Source: Clostridium sp. CAG:678 (lineage in GTDB: Bacteria > Bacillota > Clostridia > Oscillospirales > Acutalibacteraceae). From it: DNA of 63,954 bases. The notes under the pieces are model-generated. The model saw nothing but the letters and a program-made list of their open reading frames with translations. It searched no databases and was not told where the DNA came from. Where the stretch lies: assembly GCA_000431535.1 (NCBI GenBank), contig HF991825.1, forward strand, positions 274,191 through 338,144, given 5' to 3'. Below, in pieces: positions 40,403-49,849 of the stretch (positions are counted from its first letter, which is position 1; each line of letters opens with the position of its first letter). The position numbers were made by a program, and so were the translations under genes.

Positions 40403-40690
40403 TTAATCATCGATATCGAAATCGTCGTCTTCGTCATTATCGTCGTCTTCAATATCATCTTCGATTGTAAGATATTTTAATTCTTCTTCAGTATTATTTT
40501 CAGCTTTATCTGACTCATCTTTCTCTATGATTTTATTTGACCGAGCATCCATGACTCGCTTAAGGTAGATACTTCCGTGCTCAGGGCAGCAGGCAACATC
40601 TTGATACCTGAATACACCGGGACGGGAAGCGGTCTTGCAGTAAGGATATTCCTTACCGCAGACCTTACATCTCTTCGTTCCAGTTGCCAT
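40403..40690 (-). CDS. Small Cys-rich, acidic-tailed phage protein
   Basis: A 95-aa protein. The N-terminus has a zinc-finger-like set of Cys and His (CKVCGKEYPYC, then CCPEHG). The last 30 residues are almost all Asp and Glu. It directly follows the tail tube gene. No function is known; Asp-rich tails can mimic nucleic acid or act in assembly. Confidence 0.6.
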   Translation of the reverse strand: MATGTKRCKVCGKEYPYCKTASRPGVFRYQDVACCPEHGSIYLKRVMDARSNKIIEKDESDKAENNTEEELKYLTIEDDIEDDDNDEDDDFDIDD

Positions 40691-40697
40691 AAATTAA

Positions 40698-41492
40698 TCA
40701 GTCAGCGTCAGGAGTATTTGCGCCGAAAATAGTATAAGTCCACATGCTACCGGAAGCGCCGCAAGCACCGGCAAGGGCATTAGCCTCAAACGCATGTACG
40801 GTCTGATCCTCACCCATATCAAGAGTAAATTCACCAGAGAAATCTGCCTTTGGTACATAGAACTGAATGCGGAATACATTTGCGCATTTATCCTCGCCAA
40901 GAACATCAATATACAGGGTACACTTCGTAGAGTAGTTATCACTAACATTCTCAAGTACATCGGCAGTGATCTTTCTCTTATAATAAACTACGATCTCTGT
41001 GCCATCCGGTACACTATCTGTATCGAATGTGATTTTCTTTGTTGCAGGAGCATATGCAAACTTACCAGAAGCGGCTGTTGCATCCTGCTGAAGTTCCTCA
41101 CCAAGAGTACCATCATCATTTTTGATATAGAGTGCTTCAATCTCTGAGCCAGTTGTTCCTACGGCTTTGTATGTAGTGGTTGCTCCGGACTCAGATACTG
41201 TCAGATAATCAGTCCAGAGTACTTCTGTCGTCTTATTCTCGAAAGTACCGCCTGTCTGCATCTCGAGAAGACCGCCGGATACCATACCGTTTGTACCGCT
41301 GATAGTTACGGCTTTATTCCTCTTAAGCGTTGAAAGTCTACGCCCGCCCTTACCGGTGATATCCGTGGAGTCCTGTGTCTGAGCTATGCTGGCGTTCTGA
41401 AGCTCATCCAGCGTAAACTTATAATTACCTGTAGCTACATCAAACGCAGTGATCGTTTCGACACTGGTGATGGTGATATCGCTAACATTCAT
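40698..41492 (-). CDS. Major tail tube protein (putative)
   Basis: A 264-aa beta-rich protein. Its place (after the connectors, before the chaperone and tape measure), its size, and segments such as SIAQTQDSTDITGKGGRRLS and FRIQFYVPKADFSGEFTLDM fit major tail tube proteins of Gram-positive siphophages. It has an AGGAGG-type ribosome site, consistent with abundant expression. Family assignment is by position and general features. Confidence 0.75.
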   Translation of the reverse strand: MNVSDITITSVETITAFDVATGNYKFTLDELQNASIAQTQDSTDITGKGGRRLSTLKRNKAVTISGTNGMVSGGLLEMQTGGTFENKTTEVLWTDYLTVSESGATTTYKAVGTTGSEIEALYIKNDDGTLGEELQQDATAASGKFAYAPATKKITFDTDSVPDGTEIVVYYKRKITADVLENVSDNYSTKCTLYIDVLGEDKCANVFRIQFYVPKADFSGEFTLDMGEDQTVHAFEANALAGACGASGSMWTYTIFGANTPDAD

Positions 41493-41503
41493 AATTAATC
41501 CTC

Positions 41504-42217
41504 CTAATTATTAGAAATCCAATCCGCGACTTCTTTTGGGATGTCGCTGATTTTCAAGGTGCCCATATAGACACCATACATTGCATTATCATGCTCATTT
41601 TTTCTTATTACTTGGTTAACACTTTCGTTAAATTGATAAATTGAAAGTTCTCGTGTCCCCTCAAAGTTATATTTGTATTCTGTCGTATTAACCATTGCGA
41701 TTATTTTTCTTTCCAGAGGCGAAATGTTGGATGCGTTTTTTCTTTTGAGCCTTTTGAGTTTTTTTCTTGCACGCTCAATCATATATTCTTTTGCCTCTTT
41801 ATTTGCCGGTTTTCTTGTATCCTTTTTATAATGGTGAATGGTTCGTAATGCATTCGCGAATTTGTCATGAATTGCCTTATCGATAACAATATCGTTTTCC
41901 CAGTCTACCAGAACGGTCATCCCGTTTTGCTGGTTGGTCGCAAGTTCAAATTTGCTTAAGTCCAAATCACCAAATACTAAATGTGTATCTTTGTTTTTTA
42001 GCGCACCGAAAAATAAAAGAAATAGATCATATTCGTTTATTTGAGAGAAATCGATGCCTATATCGTCTAACTGCACCATAAAGTCAATCGGCATTCCAGT
42101 AAGTACAGTTACGATATCGTAGTAATCATCCTCATTATCAATAATCTCACCAACGGTAGGAATTATGACCTTGATCTTATCGTTGATCGGGTATTCTCTT
42201 TTGTATAAAAGATTCAT
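41504..42217 (-). CDS. Phage protein of unknown function between connectors and tail tube
   Basis: A 237-aa protein with an acidic first half, a strongly basic middle (IERARKKLKRLKRKNASN near residue 150) and a helical C-terminus. It lies directly upstream of the tail tube gene. No recognised family. The basic stretch suggests contact with nucleic acid or a role in head-tail assembly. Confidence 0.5.
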   Translation of the reverse strand: MNLLYKREYPINDKIKVIIPTVGEIIDNEDDYYDIVTVLTGMPIDFMVQLDDIGIDFSQINEYDLFLLFFGALKNKDTHLVFGDLDLSKFELATNQQNGMTVLVDWENDIVIDKAIHDKFANALRTIHHYKKDTRKPANKEAKEYMIERARKKLKRLKRKNASNISPLERKIIAMVNTTEYKYNFEGTRELSIYQFNESVNQVIRKNEHDNAMYGVYMGTLKISDIPKEVADWISNN

Positions 42218-42222
42218 TGGAG

Positions 42223-42726
42223 TTAATCGGTCTTCCTGTTAGATGGGATGTATTTTTTCGGGTTATAAGGATGATTGAAGTCGGTAGCGTTAAATGTCAT
42301 AACTTTACCTTGGTAATCGGTCATTGGCGCAAATCTCTTAACAGAATATAGATCCAGCGCTCCAATCCCGTATTCCAAACTGCCGTTTATCTTCTTAGCT
42401 ATCTCACAGCACAATCGATCTGTGCGAACACCTCCACCGTTAGGTAAGACCAGTAAACTTCTGTGAGTAAATACCCAAATGTAGAGAACAGGGAATAAAT
42501 AGGTTTTGTTCAGCGACTTTTGAATATCAACATCAAAACACACAAAGGTCTTAGCGTCCTCGACCGTATCAGGTATGTATTCACAAGGGAAAACCTGTTT
42601 GTATCGAAGTGCATCGTAAGCATCAGAAAAATCTATATTTTCATTTATTAGGCTGACGATAGATTCGGTAGTTATAATATCTTCCATTAATTGATTTTTA
42701 TATCCATAAAACTCATCAAGCTGCAA
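42223..42726 (-). CDS. Putative tail terminator or head-tail connector protein
   Basis: A 167-aa protein with segment RSLLVLPNGGGVRTDRLCCEIA, similar in style to tail-terminator proteins, placed between the head-closure-like protein and the tail tube gene. It starts one base after the upstream stop. The call is inferred from position and size. Confidence 0.5.
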   Translation of the reverse strand: MQLDEFYGYKNQLMEDIITTESIVSLINENIDFSDAYDALRYKQVFPCEYIPDTVEDAKTFVCFDVDIQKSLNKTYLFPVLYIWVFTHRSLLVLPNGGGVRTDRLCCEIAKKINGSLEYGIGALDLYSVKRFAPMTDYQGKVMTFNATDFNHPYNPKKYIPSNRKTD

Positions 42727-43500
42727 TTATAACCACCCCTTTCTGTCGCTCTCTGTATCGCTTTGAGATGATTTATCAAGGTCTATATCTTGATCCTGAA
42801 GTTCATCATCCTTTTCAGGGAAATATCTATAATAGTCAGCTATCGCTAATTCGTGATTGTCATATTCATTTGTAGATACTTCCTGAAGTACAAATTGGTA
42901 CACACCATGCCCGTTATATACATTTCCTACCTTTAGAGGTTTAGACAATGTATATGCCAATTTGAATTTAGCATCGGGATCACCGATAAGAAATCTGTTA
43001 TCTCTTCCAAGATTGATCGTCTGTTCGTTTCTTGTAATATACATAGCAATACGTGTATCGCCACGAGTTACAACAAAGTCCGAGCTTTCTCTTTCTCCGG
43101 TTTGATAGGTGGTTCCGTCTTCTATTACACACCATTGCTCATGAATCAATTTATCATCTGTCACCCACTTCAGCAGATAATTGCACTGAGTCATTTTGCA
43201 TTTTGTGTATAAAGTGGTGTTTGCATCTCGCTCTGTAATTAACCAGTAGAGATTTTTCCACCGAACAATTTCTCCAAGGTCTAAATTCTCGTTTGGTAAC
43301 GAAATGATTGTCTTTTGGTTTAATGCATCTGTGTCCAAAATGGTAACATTTTGTTTGCACTCATCTATCGTTACTTCTTGGTATGATAGGTTTTCTGATG
43401 CATGATGTGTCAAACGGTGTACTTGTCTATTGTAAAATTCTTCTCTCTTTGTAATACCTTTGCTACCCATACGTGCACGATAATCATTCCATATGTCCAT
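42727..43500 (-). CDS. Putative head-closure/head-tail joining protein
   Basis: A 257-aa beta-rich protein starting MDIWNDYRARMG. The motif GEIVRWKNLYWLITERD and the later YTLSKPLKVGNVYNGHGVYQF resemble head-closure (stopper) proteins annotated in Clostridial phages. The C-terminus is acidic. Function is inferred from position between the head genes and the tail. Confidence 0.55.
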   Translation of the reverse strand: MDIWNDYRARMGSKGITKREEFYNRQVHRLTHHASENLSYQEVTIDECKQNVTILDTDALNQKTIISLPNENLDLGEIVRWKNLYWLITERDANTTLYTKCKMTQCNYLLKWVTDDKLIHEQWCVIEDGTTYQTGERESSDFVVTRGDTRIAMYITRNEQTINLGRDNRFLIGDPDAKFKLAYTLSKPLKVGNVYNGHGVYQFVLQEVSTNEYDNHELAIADYYRYFPEKDDELQDQDIDLDKSSQSDTESDRKGWL

Positions 43501-43509
43501 AGACGCTCC

Positions 43510-43848
43510 TCAATTCTGATTAGATGTATAATTTGACTTTAATTTTTTACATACGGATATGGAATTGAATACATTACGCCTGACAGTTTGAACAGAGCAC
43601 TCAGGATTGTCTATAAGGTACTGCAAAGAAGATATCAATGATAAAAATAATGCGTCATTGTTTAACGCTATGATCAAGCCTTTACAGCCTATAAGTTCCT
43701 GCTGAAATGAATTTAAATATACTCCTAATGATTCTTCATTCTCTTCTCGTATCGGGAGAATCTTAAAAAATCGATTCACAAGACTATCTAAGTAATTGGA
43801 TATTAAATCAGAATCTAAGGAACTTCCATTCTTTGTTTCAAATATCAT
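43510..43848 (-). CDS. Small head-tail region protein (unknown)
   Basis: A 112-aa mostly helical protein with no recognised domain. It overlaps the upstream gene by 4 nt (ATGA) and lies in the connector region between the major capsid and tail genes. Confidence 0.5.
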   Translation of the reverse strand: MIFETKNGSSLDSDLISNYLDSLVNRFFKILPIREENEESLGVYLNSFQQELIGCKGLIIALNNDALFLSLISSLQYLIDNPECSVQTVRRNVFNSISVCKKLKSNYTSNQN

Positions 43849-44294
43849 AAATGTAGCTCCGACAAATTTCCGTGGTTATAACTATAGTCACGAATCATTT
43901 GTGTATAGTCTTCCTGCGCTTTTGAATATGCGTTCCCGACTCGCATTAAAAGTTCAGCAGGGGAGTATGTTGTGAAATCCTTAGTGTTCAAGATGTTCTC
44001 CAGCAACTCCTGCTTATAGACATAAGGTTTCAGCCATTGTACGACCATACCCTCGGAAATAATATCGACGAGTTCATCAATATCCTCGTCGAGGATATCA
44101 ATTTCAAACTCTCTTGTTTCGTCATTGATGTTTCCGATCAAGTCGTATTTACAATTTTTTTTAAATGTGGACAAAGATCTTTTTAAATACCCATCAACAA
44201 TTGGCGTTGCATTTACAGTCGGCACTTCTAAAAAGCTGTAATCTGATATCTTAGATAAAAATGCGCCAATAAATAAATCATATGGTACGCTCAT
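43845..44294 (-). CDS. Putative head-tail connector protein
   Basis: A 149-aa mostly helical protein. The beginning (MSVPYDLFIGAFLSKI) and acidic middle (DILDEDIDELVDIISEGM) resemble adaptor proteins that dock on the portal after capsid genes. It overlaps the next gene by 4 nt. Assignment is by position. Confidence 0.5.
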   Translation of the reverse strand: MSVPYDLFIGAFLSKISDYSFLEVPTVNATPIVDGYLKRSLSTFKKNCKYDLIGNINDETREFEIDILDEDIDELVDIISEGMVVQWLKPYVYKQELLENILNTKDFTTYSPAELLMRVGNAYSKAQEDYTQMIRDYSYNHGNLSELHL

Positions 44295-44305
44295 TCTTAC
44301 ACCAA

Positions 44306-44854
44306 TTATTTCTCAATAAGTTCTTCGCCCAATGATTCTTCAAGTGCCGATATTGCTTTAATGGAATCAATCTCATTGTTCTTAATTAACTGGCGTGCTC
44401 TATAAGCAACAGAGCGCTTTTGGCCAGCAGAAAGCTGAGAGACAGTTTCTCTTATTTCTTTTGGAGTTTTGGTGAAAATATCATCAAAATGGTCAATGCT
44501 GATTGCGTGTTTATAGAACTTATTCATACCCAGATAGTCAATGACCCAAGCATCATCTTCGTCAAACATAAACCAGTTGTTAACAAAGAATGCTTTAGAA
44601 GCACTTTTGGCGTTTTTGAGTTCTCTAAGTTCAATTTCCTGTACATCACCAAAGGAGTCCCATTTAAAAACCTCTTTTGTTCGAGGACTGATATATACTA
44701 ATTTGCCCTGAAACCCGTTATACACAGGAATGAATTGACTGAGATCTATATCCTTTGCAACCCTTTCTGTTGAGTTTTCAGAAATAGTTTGTTTTGATGA
44801 TTTATCTGGCTCGGTGTTTTTTGCAGAGCCTTTCGTTTTTTGGTTTGTAGCCAT
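44306..44854 (-). CDS. Head-region protein of unknown function
   Basis: A 182-aa protein with a Lys/Ser-rich N-terminus and a folded part with motif PRTKEVFKWDSFGDVQEIEL. A helical C-terminus (AYRARQLIKNNEIDS) follows. It is the first gene after the major capsid protein and has an AAGGAAGG ribosome site. No recognised family. Confidence 0.5.
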   Translation of the reverse strand: MATNQKTKGSAKNTEPDKSSKQTISENSTERVAKDIDLSQFIPVYNGFQGKLVYISPRTKEVFKWDSFGDVQEIELRELKNAKSASKAFFVNNWFMFDEDDAWVIDYLGMNKFYKHAISIDHFDDIFTKTPKEIRETVSQLSAGQKRSVAYRARQLIKNNEIDSIKAISALEESLGEELIEK

Positions 44855-44873
44855 ATTGCCTTCCTTTCATTCA

Positions 44874-44899
44874 GCTCGGCGGGGTTTGTCCCGCCGAGC
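44874..44899. other. Strong GC hairpin after the major capsid gene
   Basis: GCTCGGCGGG (44874-44883) pairs with CCCGCCGAGC (44890-44899), a perfect 10-bp stem with a 6-nt loop. It has no T-tract on the coding (minus) strand; T-rich sequence follows on the plus strand. It lies just downstream of the capsid gene and may protect the capsid mRNA 3' end. Confidence 0.6.
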
Positions 44900-44938
44900 A
44901 TTTAATTTTTTAACTATTATGATGTTTGTTTGTGCTTA

Positions 44939-45961
44939 TCAGGCTGTCTGATATCTGCCGATACCAGCATTGCCGCCTGCAAGAACGATTCCAAGACCGT
45001 ATTTCGTGGCGTAGAAATATTCCTGCGTGAGATCTGCGTTATCCGTAGGATCGCTCATAGAAATAAGGGAATCGCCCTCATAAACGAATTTGATCGGTTT
45101 GTCGTCACCAGCAACAATGGTGAGAGAATTGTCATCAAAAACAAATTCATTTGTGCCGGTAACATGACGCTGAGGAGTAACAATAACGGGCGTACCATAG
45201 AATTTGCCGTAATAGCCAAGTTCATGAAGCTCGTCCTTTGCAATATCAGACTGAATAGCCTCCTTGAGCATTCTGCAAGCCTTCTTAGTTCCGATAATAG
45301 TAGCAGTCTTGCCACCAGCAGCCGCCTCTACATGAGAGATTAAATCAAGAAGAGTATCCTCATCATATGAACCAGCCGTAGGGAAGTATGTAGTACCGCC
45401 AAGGTCGTTAGCCGTAGCAGAACCCCAGACTGTATAGATGTCCTGTAATGTCTTCTGCTTAATCGATCTTGATACAGTATCAATCAGATGGTTAAAGTCA
45501 ACACGACCGGAGAGTACTCGATCAAGCTCTTCATATATACGTACCGTCTTATAAGAAGTCGGAATAGAAGTTACAGAACTGCCGCCGAGTCTCTGCCTAC
45601 GAACCCCCTGAGTTCCACTCGCTGCATCGTCAACGATGAAAAGATTGTTATCGTCTACTACGAATAAGTTCTGGTCTCCGTCCGCAACATTTCTGTAATC
45701 AACAAGAGCGTTAAAGAAATCGCTGTCGGTCAGACCATCTACGACTGTCTGATCAAGGATGGTTTCAATAAGGGAGAAAAGACCCGGGCATTTGCCGTCT
45801 CTGATAGCTTTATAATTAAGTTTTGTGCTGCCGTTATTTAAATCTATAAGCGCCTTTCTCAGAACTTCCTGAGAGTCGGAAACAGAATATTTTTCAACTC
45901 TGCCTTTGTAACCATCAACGGCAAGCTTGACAATATCGTTCATTTTAGTATCAATAGCCAT
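44939..45961 (-). CDS. Major capsid protein (HK97 fold)
   Basis: A 340-aa major head protein. Features include an N-terminal helical arm, SVTSIPTSYKTVRIYEELDR, and ATIIGTKKACRMLKEAI followed by YYGKFYGTPVIVTPQRH. It ends with a segment typical of HK97-fold capsids (ATKYGLGIVLAGGNAGIGRY). It follows the protease/scaffold and decoration genes, the canonical order. A strong GC hairpin lies downstream. Confidence 0.85.
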   Translation of the reverse strand: MAIDTKMNDIVKLAVDGYKGRVEKYSVSDSQEVLRKALIDLNNGSTKLNYKAIRDGKCPGLFSLIETILDQTVVDGLTDSDFFNALVDYRNVADGDQNLFVVDDNNLFIVDDAASGTQGVRRQRLGGSSVTSIPTSYKTVRIYEELDRVLSGRVDFNHLIDTVSRSIKQKTLQDIYTVWGSATANDLGGTTYFPTAGSYDEDTLLDLISHVEAAAGGKTATIIGTKKACRMLKEAIQSDIAKDELHELGYYGKFYGTPVIVTPQRHVTGTNEFVFDDNSLTIVAGDDKPIKFVYEGDSLISMSDPTDNADLTQEYFYATKYGLGIVLAGGNAGIGRYQTA

Positions 45962-45992
45962 TAGTTTTAGCTCCTTTCTTTAGTCGTTTTGC

Positions 45993-46502
45993 TTATGCTA
46001 CTTGAATCGCATAATAGGTAAATCTACCTACCGTGTTGATATCAATAATTGTTCCTACCTGTGTGGAACCCGCAGTAAGACCTGTAGTCTTTTTAACTAC
46101 ATTTAGTTTTGTTCCAGCTTTCAGTTCAACGATGTCACCAATGCTTGGCGACGCTTCGCCGTCCAGTGCATCCTTCGTAACAGAAAAGATGTTATTAGTG
46201 TAAAGGTAATAACCACGAGCGATCTTTCCAGCCTCATTATAAAAATCTTCAAGGCTACGTTTTGCATCGTCATACATTACTTCCGGAGACGCAATAAGGA
46301 CAATGTTTTTCAGTTCAGATTCTGCGGTGGGTGTATTTCCTACATATACTTCACGAGATCCAGTCTCTAAACCAGCGATCTCTACAACATTACCGTTGTC
46401 TATTGCCGTCTCTGTAGAAGAAGGCTGATAGCGAACGGAAATAATACCAGCTCTGTTATCAGTACCGGCGAGTTTATCAGTTCTTACAACACCATGTGCC
46501 AT
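45993..46502 (-). CDS. Putative capsid decoration protein
   Basis: A 169-aa beta-rich protein placed between protease/scaffold and the major capsid protein, the usual site of decoration or head-fibre genes. Segments include GIISVRYQPSSTETAIDNGN and GSTQVGTIIDINTVGRFTYY. The ribosome site is AGGAGG. Function is inferred from order, not from a known motif. Confidence 0.6.
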   Translation of the reverse strand: MAHGVVRTDKLAGTDNRAGIISVRYQPSSTETAIDNGNVVEIAGLETGSREVYVGNTPTAESELKNIVLIASPEVMYDDAKRSLEDFYNEAGKIARGYYLYTNNIFSVTKDALDGEASPSIGDIVELKAGTKLNVVKKTTGLTAGSTQVGTIIDINTVGRFTYYAIQVA

Positions 46503-46522
46503 AATATAATCCTCCTATGTAA

Positions 46523-48049
46523 TTAATTGTTTTGTGCAACTCCATAATCCCTGACAATACCGCCGTAAGGCTCAGAGGTATCGTCCTTACTGGAGTTGAC
46601 TAATATCTTCGGTGAAGTTTGTTTTGCGCTAAATGTTAACTGCTGAACAGAAGCAAGCCGTCCTCGAATAGAGTAGCACCTATCTTCAAGTTCCTCGGCA
46701 GAATAATTTGTATAATTCTTTTTCAGTTCTTCAAATGTTTCATTGCCGTCAAGTTCCTTGAACTGATCGAATACCGCCTTAGCAGCCTCTTCCGCTTTAC
46801 CTCTTTCGGTTTCTAACTTGAAGTTTTGAAGTTCCTCCATTTTTGAGGTTACTTCTGTAAGTTCTTTAGAAGCCTTTTCATATTTGGTTTCCCACTCGGA
46901 ACTTTCTTTTATCTTTGCTTCCATACGTGAGTAAACATCTACAAACGGTGAAACTTGGGTTTGATCTTCTCCATCTACAAAATCAACAACGGTGTATTTC
47001 TTTCGTTTCTTTGAGTCAAAATCGATAACGACCTTATCGCCATCCATTGTGAATGTAAAACCATAGAGGAGCCAGTCTTCTGTATCCCAGCAATAAATCT
47101 CTTTAGCTTCATGGTCATAGTCGGCAAGGAAATACCTTCGCTCTTCGCCCCAATATTTTTGGACTGTTACTTCTTTGAGCCTGTTGTTAACTTCCTCACT
47201 GAAATTGCTATTTAACATAAAACTTTTATCTTGGGACTTTTTTACTTCCACAAACTTTGCTTCAAGTTCCTCAATGCTGAGGTCGTCGATTGAGAAATCC
47301 AAACTATTTAAATCAATGCCGTATTTCTTTGCTAATTCAAGTTTTGTGCTCAATGCATCGTTTCCTCCTTCCGTTAAGTCATTGTGTGGGTGTATATCAT
47401 CATCTCTTTTAAAAGAGTTGCTGATTGATTTGAAACTTTCCTTTAATTCCTGCATCATCTCAGACATTTGATAATTAAAATTCTTCTTTGAAAATACTTC
47501 TATTGACGCACTTTCAAAGCAAGGCTCAACACCGATAATGGTAAAGGCAGTAAACTCAAAATCTTTAATATGTAATATGCCGTTTACCATTTCAGCATCT
47601 TTAACCGTAATTTCCATGGATTGTGCAGAAATACCTTCTCGTTTGATCTTTTCGTATGCTTCCTGACGCTTCCAAAGTAGGGCGTCGGCGAAAAGATACC
47701 TGTGAACTTGTCCGTCCTCTTCTTCTACATCGTCAAACCATATGTTTGCAGATTCGGGAACACACCCAACGGGTGTAGTCACATTTATAATGTGCAGCTC
47801 GCCGTCAGAATCTGAAACCAGTTCAATATCATGCCCGCCTATTTCATCAGTGGCTCTGTCATAGTTACATACTATCGGGCAGTTGTACGCTGTGTTTTTA
47901 CACTTTTCAAATACTTCTTCGGATATTGATGTTTTGTTTCTGTTATCTCCGCAATAAGCGATTTTTAAAATTCCCTTATCGAAAGAAGAATTGAGTTCAC
48001 AAATGTCTGTTAAAGATGACGAAAATGTTAGTTTTAATACATCTTCCAT
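46523..48049 (-). CDS. Prohead protease fused to scaffold (putative)
   Basis: A 508-aa protein. The N-terminal about 200 residues contain GISAQSMEITVKDAEMVNG and FEFTAFTIIGVEPCFESASIE, which resemble phage prohead protease-type domains. The C-terminal half is charged and coiled-coil (KYEKASKELTEVTSKMEELQN), as expected of a scaffold. The open frame begins upstream at 48079, but the ATG at 48049 follows GGAGGT and is preferred. Confidence 0.7.
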   Translation of the reverse strand: MEDVLKLTFSSSLTDICELNSSFDKGILKIAYCGDNRNKTSISEEVFEKCKNTAYNCPIVCNYDRATDEIGGHDIELVSDSDGELHIINVTTPVGCVPESANIWFDDVEEEDGQVHRYLFADALLWKRQEAYEKIKREGISAQSMEITVKDAEMVNGILHIKDFEFTAFTIIGVEPCFESASIEVFSKKNFNYQMSEMMQELKESFKSISNSFKRDDDIHPHNDLTEGGNDALSTKLELAKKYGIDLNSLDFSIDDLSIEELEAKFVEVKKSQDKSFMLNSNFSEEVNNRLKEVTVQKYWGEERRYFLADYDHEAKEIYCWDTEDWLLYGFTFTMDGDKVVIDFDSKKRKKYTVVDFVDGEDQTQVSPFVDVYSRMEAKIKESSEWETKYEKASKELTEVTSKMEELQNFKLETERGKAEEAAKAVFDQFKELDGNETFEELKKNYTNYSAEELEDRCYSIRGRLASVQQLTFSAKQTSPKILVNSSKDDTSEPYGGIVRDYGVAQNN

Positions 48050-48110
48050 CTTTACCTCCAGTCGTGTCCTCGCTACCATAAGCGAAGACTTGATTGTTTA
48101 TTTTTGGGTA

Positions 48111-48137
48111 TAAAAAAGACCGTGCCAAGTGTCACGG
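48111..48137 (-). terminator. Intrinsic terminator between portal-region and capsid genes
   Basis: On the minus strand CCGTG (48137-48133) pairs with CACGG (48124-48120) and is followed by TCTTTTTTA. It lies after the 57-aa gene and before the protease/scaffold gene, so capsid genes may depend on readthrough or on their own promoter. Confidence 0.8.
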
Positions 48138-48147
48138 AATTGCTAAA

Positions 48148-48321
48148 CTAAAATGATAAACTATCTGATCTAATGAAGCTGATATCTGCAAGTGCATAAG
48201 ATTTTGATGGATCATCGTGAAAGATATATATCGAGTTGTATTCATCCTCTCTTAACAATATAAATCCTGCTTCTAAAAGTTCGTTTTTGCTTTCTTCACT
48301 GAACACACATATAAACTTCAT
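48148..48321 (-). CDS. Short 57-aa phage protein
   Basis: A small frame beginning MKFICVFSEESKNELLEAGF and ending in TAG, with a GGGGGT ribosome site upstream. It starts 4 nt after the portal stop and is followed by a terminator. The pattern (beta strand, helix, IFHDDPSKSYALADI) resembles a small conserved phage protein often found beside the portal gene. Function unknown. Confidence 0.7.
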   Translation of the reverse strand: MKFICVFSEESKNELLEAGFILLREDEYNSIYIFHDDPSKSYALADISFIRSDSLSF

Positions 48322-48325
48322 TTAA

Positions 48326-49849
48326 TTACCCCCAATCGTCCCCGTCTTCACGCGACTGCTCGCCGGAATCTGTTAATTCATCCGCATCCTTCTGTGGAGC
48401 GCCGCCCTCATCAGTCGCGGAATCTTTTGTGCTTAATTGTGCTGAATTGACTAACGGCTTAAATAATTCGGGAAGTTTAAGAACCTGAGTTTCCAACAAA
48501 TTCATATTATCCAGTTCAGCTTGTCCCAATCCTTGAGAAGCGGCGTACATTGATATTGTCGGTAGACCGTATGATGCTGCCTTTAAATACATCTCTCCCA
48601 TTTCTTTACGGTTGTACGGAGAAATATCCAAGAAGTTAATCCTGAAGTATTTACCGTAACTTTGAGATTGTATAAAGCGGTTAATAACATCGCCTATATT
48701 CTTAACGATCCCGTATGTAATAGCTTGGTCGGCTTTTATGGATAACAATAGAGCATTAGATGATGCTTTTGGATTGTTAAATAAAAGTGATGATACACCG
48801 GCGGCGGTGAATAAGTTTTCTTCTGCATCGGCGATATCGTTTGTATCTCCCACATTGGATCTTTCAAAACTGATTTTCTCTATACCCATAGGTGAAAGTA
48901 CTGACCCGACTTCCTCTGGAAGTACATCATCAAGGTTTCTCCAAAAATCCAAAGCCTTGTCTAAGTCTATTCCCCAACGTCCATCTTCTGTCATTGGCAA
49001 TTTCATTACCAACATTGCATAGTTTTCTAATGCCGTCTTAGATAACTTGAGTTGTTTATAGTCCTCGATGTCATAAACCTCTCTTAATACTCCAGCGAAC
49101 GGAGGCAGAGAGTACTCTAAAATATCAGAATTGCATTTCACCGCAAATGAAGTAGGGGAGTCCAATTCTATCCATCTTGAATTACCTGCTTGACGATATA
49201 ACTCATACTTTGTATGGAACTCTTCGGGATAATATTCAAGAAGATTACTGTGTGTGTCGAAGTATGAAAAATTAAATGTTACATTTGGGACATTATTTTC
49301 AACTGATGATATTGAACAGTAATCACTCGGAAGTTGCTGTATGGTTATATTGTCGTTTGTGACCCACAGTGTTCCATAGAAAGTGTCCTCTTTTAAGCAC
49401 ACAGAGAGTATCTTTGGGATTTGGGATTTTATATTCATCGATGAAATAATGTTTAGTACTTTTCTATAGTTGTTTCCGAGGGTCTTTGTGTTCACCTTGC
49501 TTGGATCAATCTTATACGGCTCGATAATATATGATAAATCTGTAAGACTTACGAAATATTGGATAAGTCTTCTGAAATGTGAACTGGCACCATAAATATA
49601 TGTTATGGCATCTCTTAATTGTTTTTCATATCTGTATGGGTTGGATAGATAAGTGTTTATATCATCTTTCGTATATAAGTAGAATGTGGGGGATGAGGTG
49701 TAGTTGTTTAAGTCTCTTATAATCAGTTTCTTTAAGTCCTCAAACTTCGGCGACAGTCCTAATGACCTTACTTCACCATTTTCTTGCTTTGGTCTGCTTT
49801 TTGACTTATTGCCATTCCCACGATTTCTTTTTTTGCCCATTATATCCAT
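48326..49849 (-). CDS. Portal protein
   Basis: A 507-aa portal protein that forms the dodecameric DNA channel at the head vertex. It contains YGASSHFRRLIQYFVSLTD, EENLFTAAGVSSLLFNNPKA and a helical C-terminus with a Gln/Asp-rich end. It overlaps the TerL 3' end by 44 nt and has two possible starts (49849 and 49840). TerL-portal-protease order is standard. Confidence 0.85.
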   Translation of the reverse strand: MDIMGKKRNRGNGNKSKSRPKQENGEVRSLGLSPKFEDLKKLIIRDLNNYTSSPTFYLYTKDDINTYLSNPYRYEKQLRDAITYIYGASSHFRRLIQYFVSLTDLSYIIEPYKIDPSKVNTKTLGNNYRKVLNIISSMNIKSQIPKILSVCLKEDTFYGTLWVTNDNITIQQLPSDYCSISSVENNVPNVTFNFSYFDTHSNLLEYYPEEFHTKYELYRQAGNSRWIELDSPTSFAVKCNSDILEYSLPPFAGVLREVYDIEDYKQLKLSKTALENYAMLVMKLPMTEDGRWGIDLDKALDFWRNLDDVLPEEVGSVLSPMGIEKISFERSNVGDTNDIADAEENLFTAAGVSSLLFNNPKASSNALLLSIKADQAITYGIVKNIGDVINRFIQSQSYGKYFRINFLDISPYNRKEMGEMYLKAASYGLPTISMYAASQGLGQAELDNMNLLETQVLKLPELFKPLVNSAQLSTKDSATDEGGAPQKDADELTDSGEQSREDGDDWG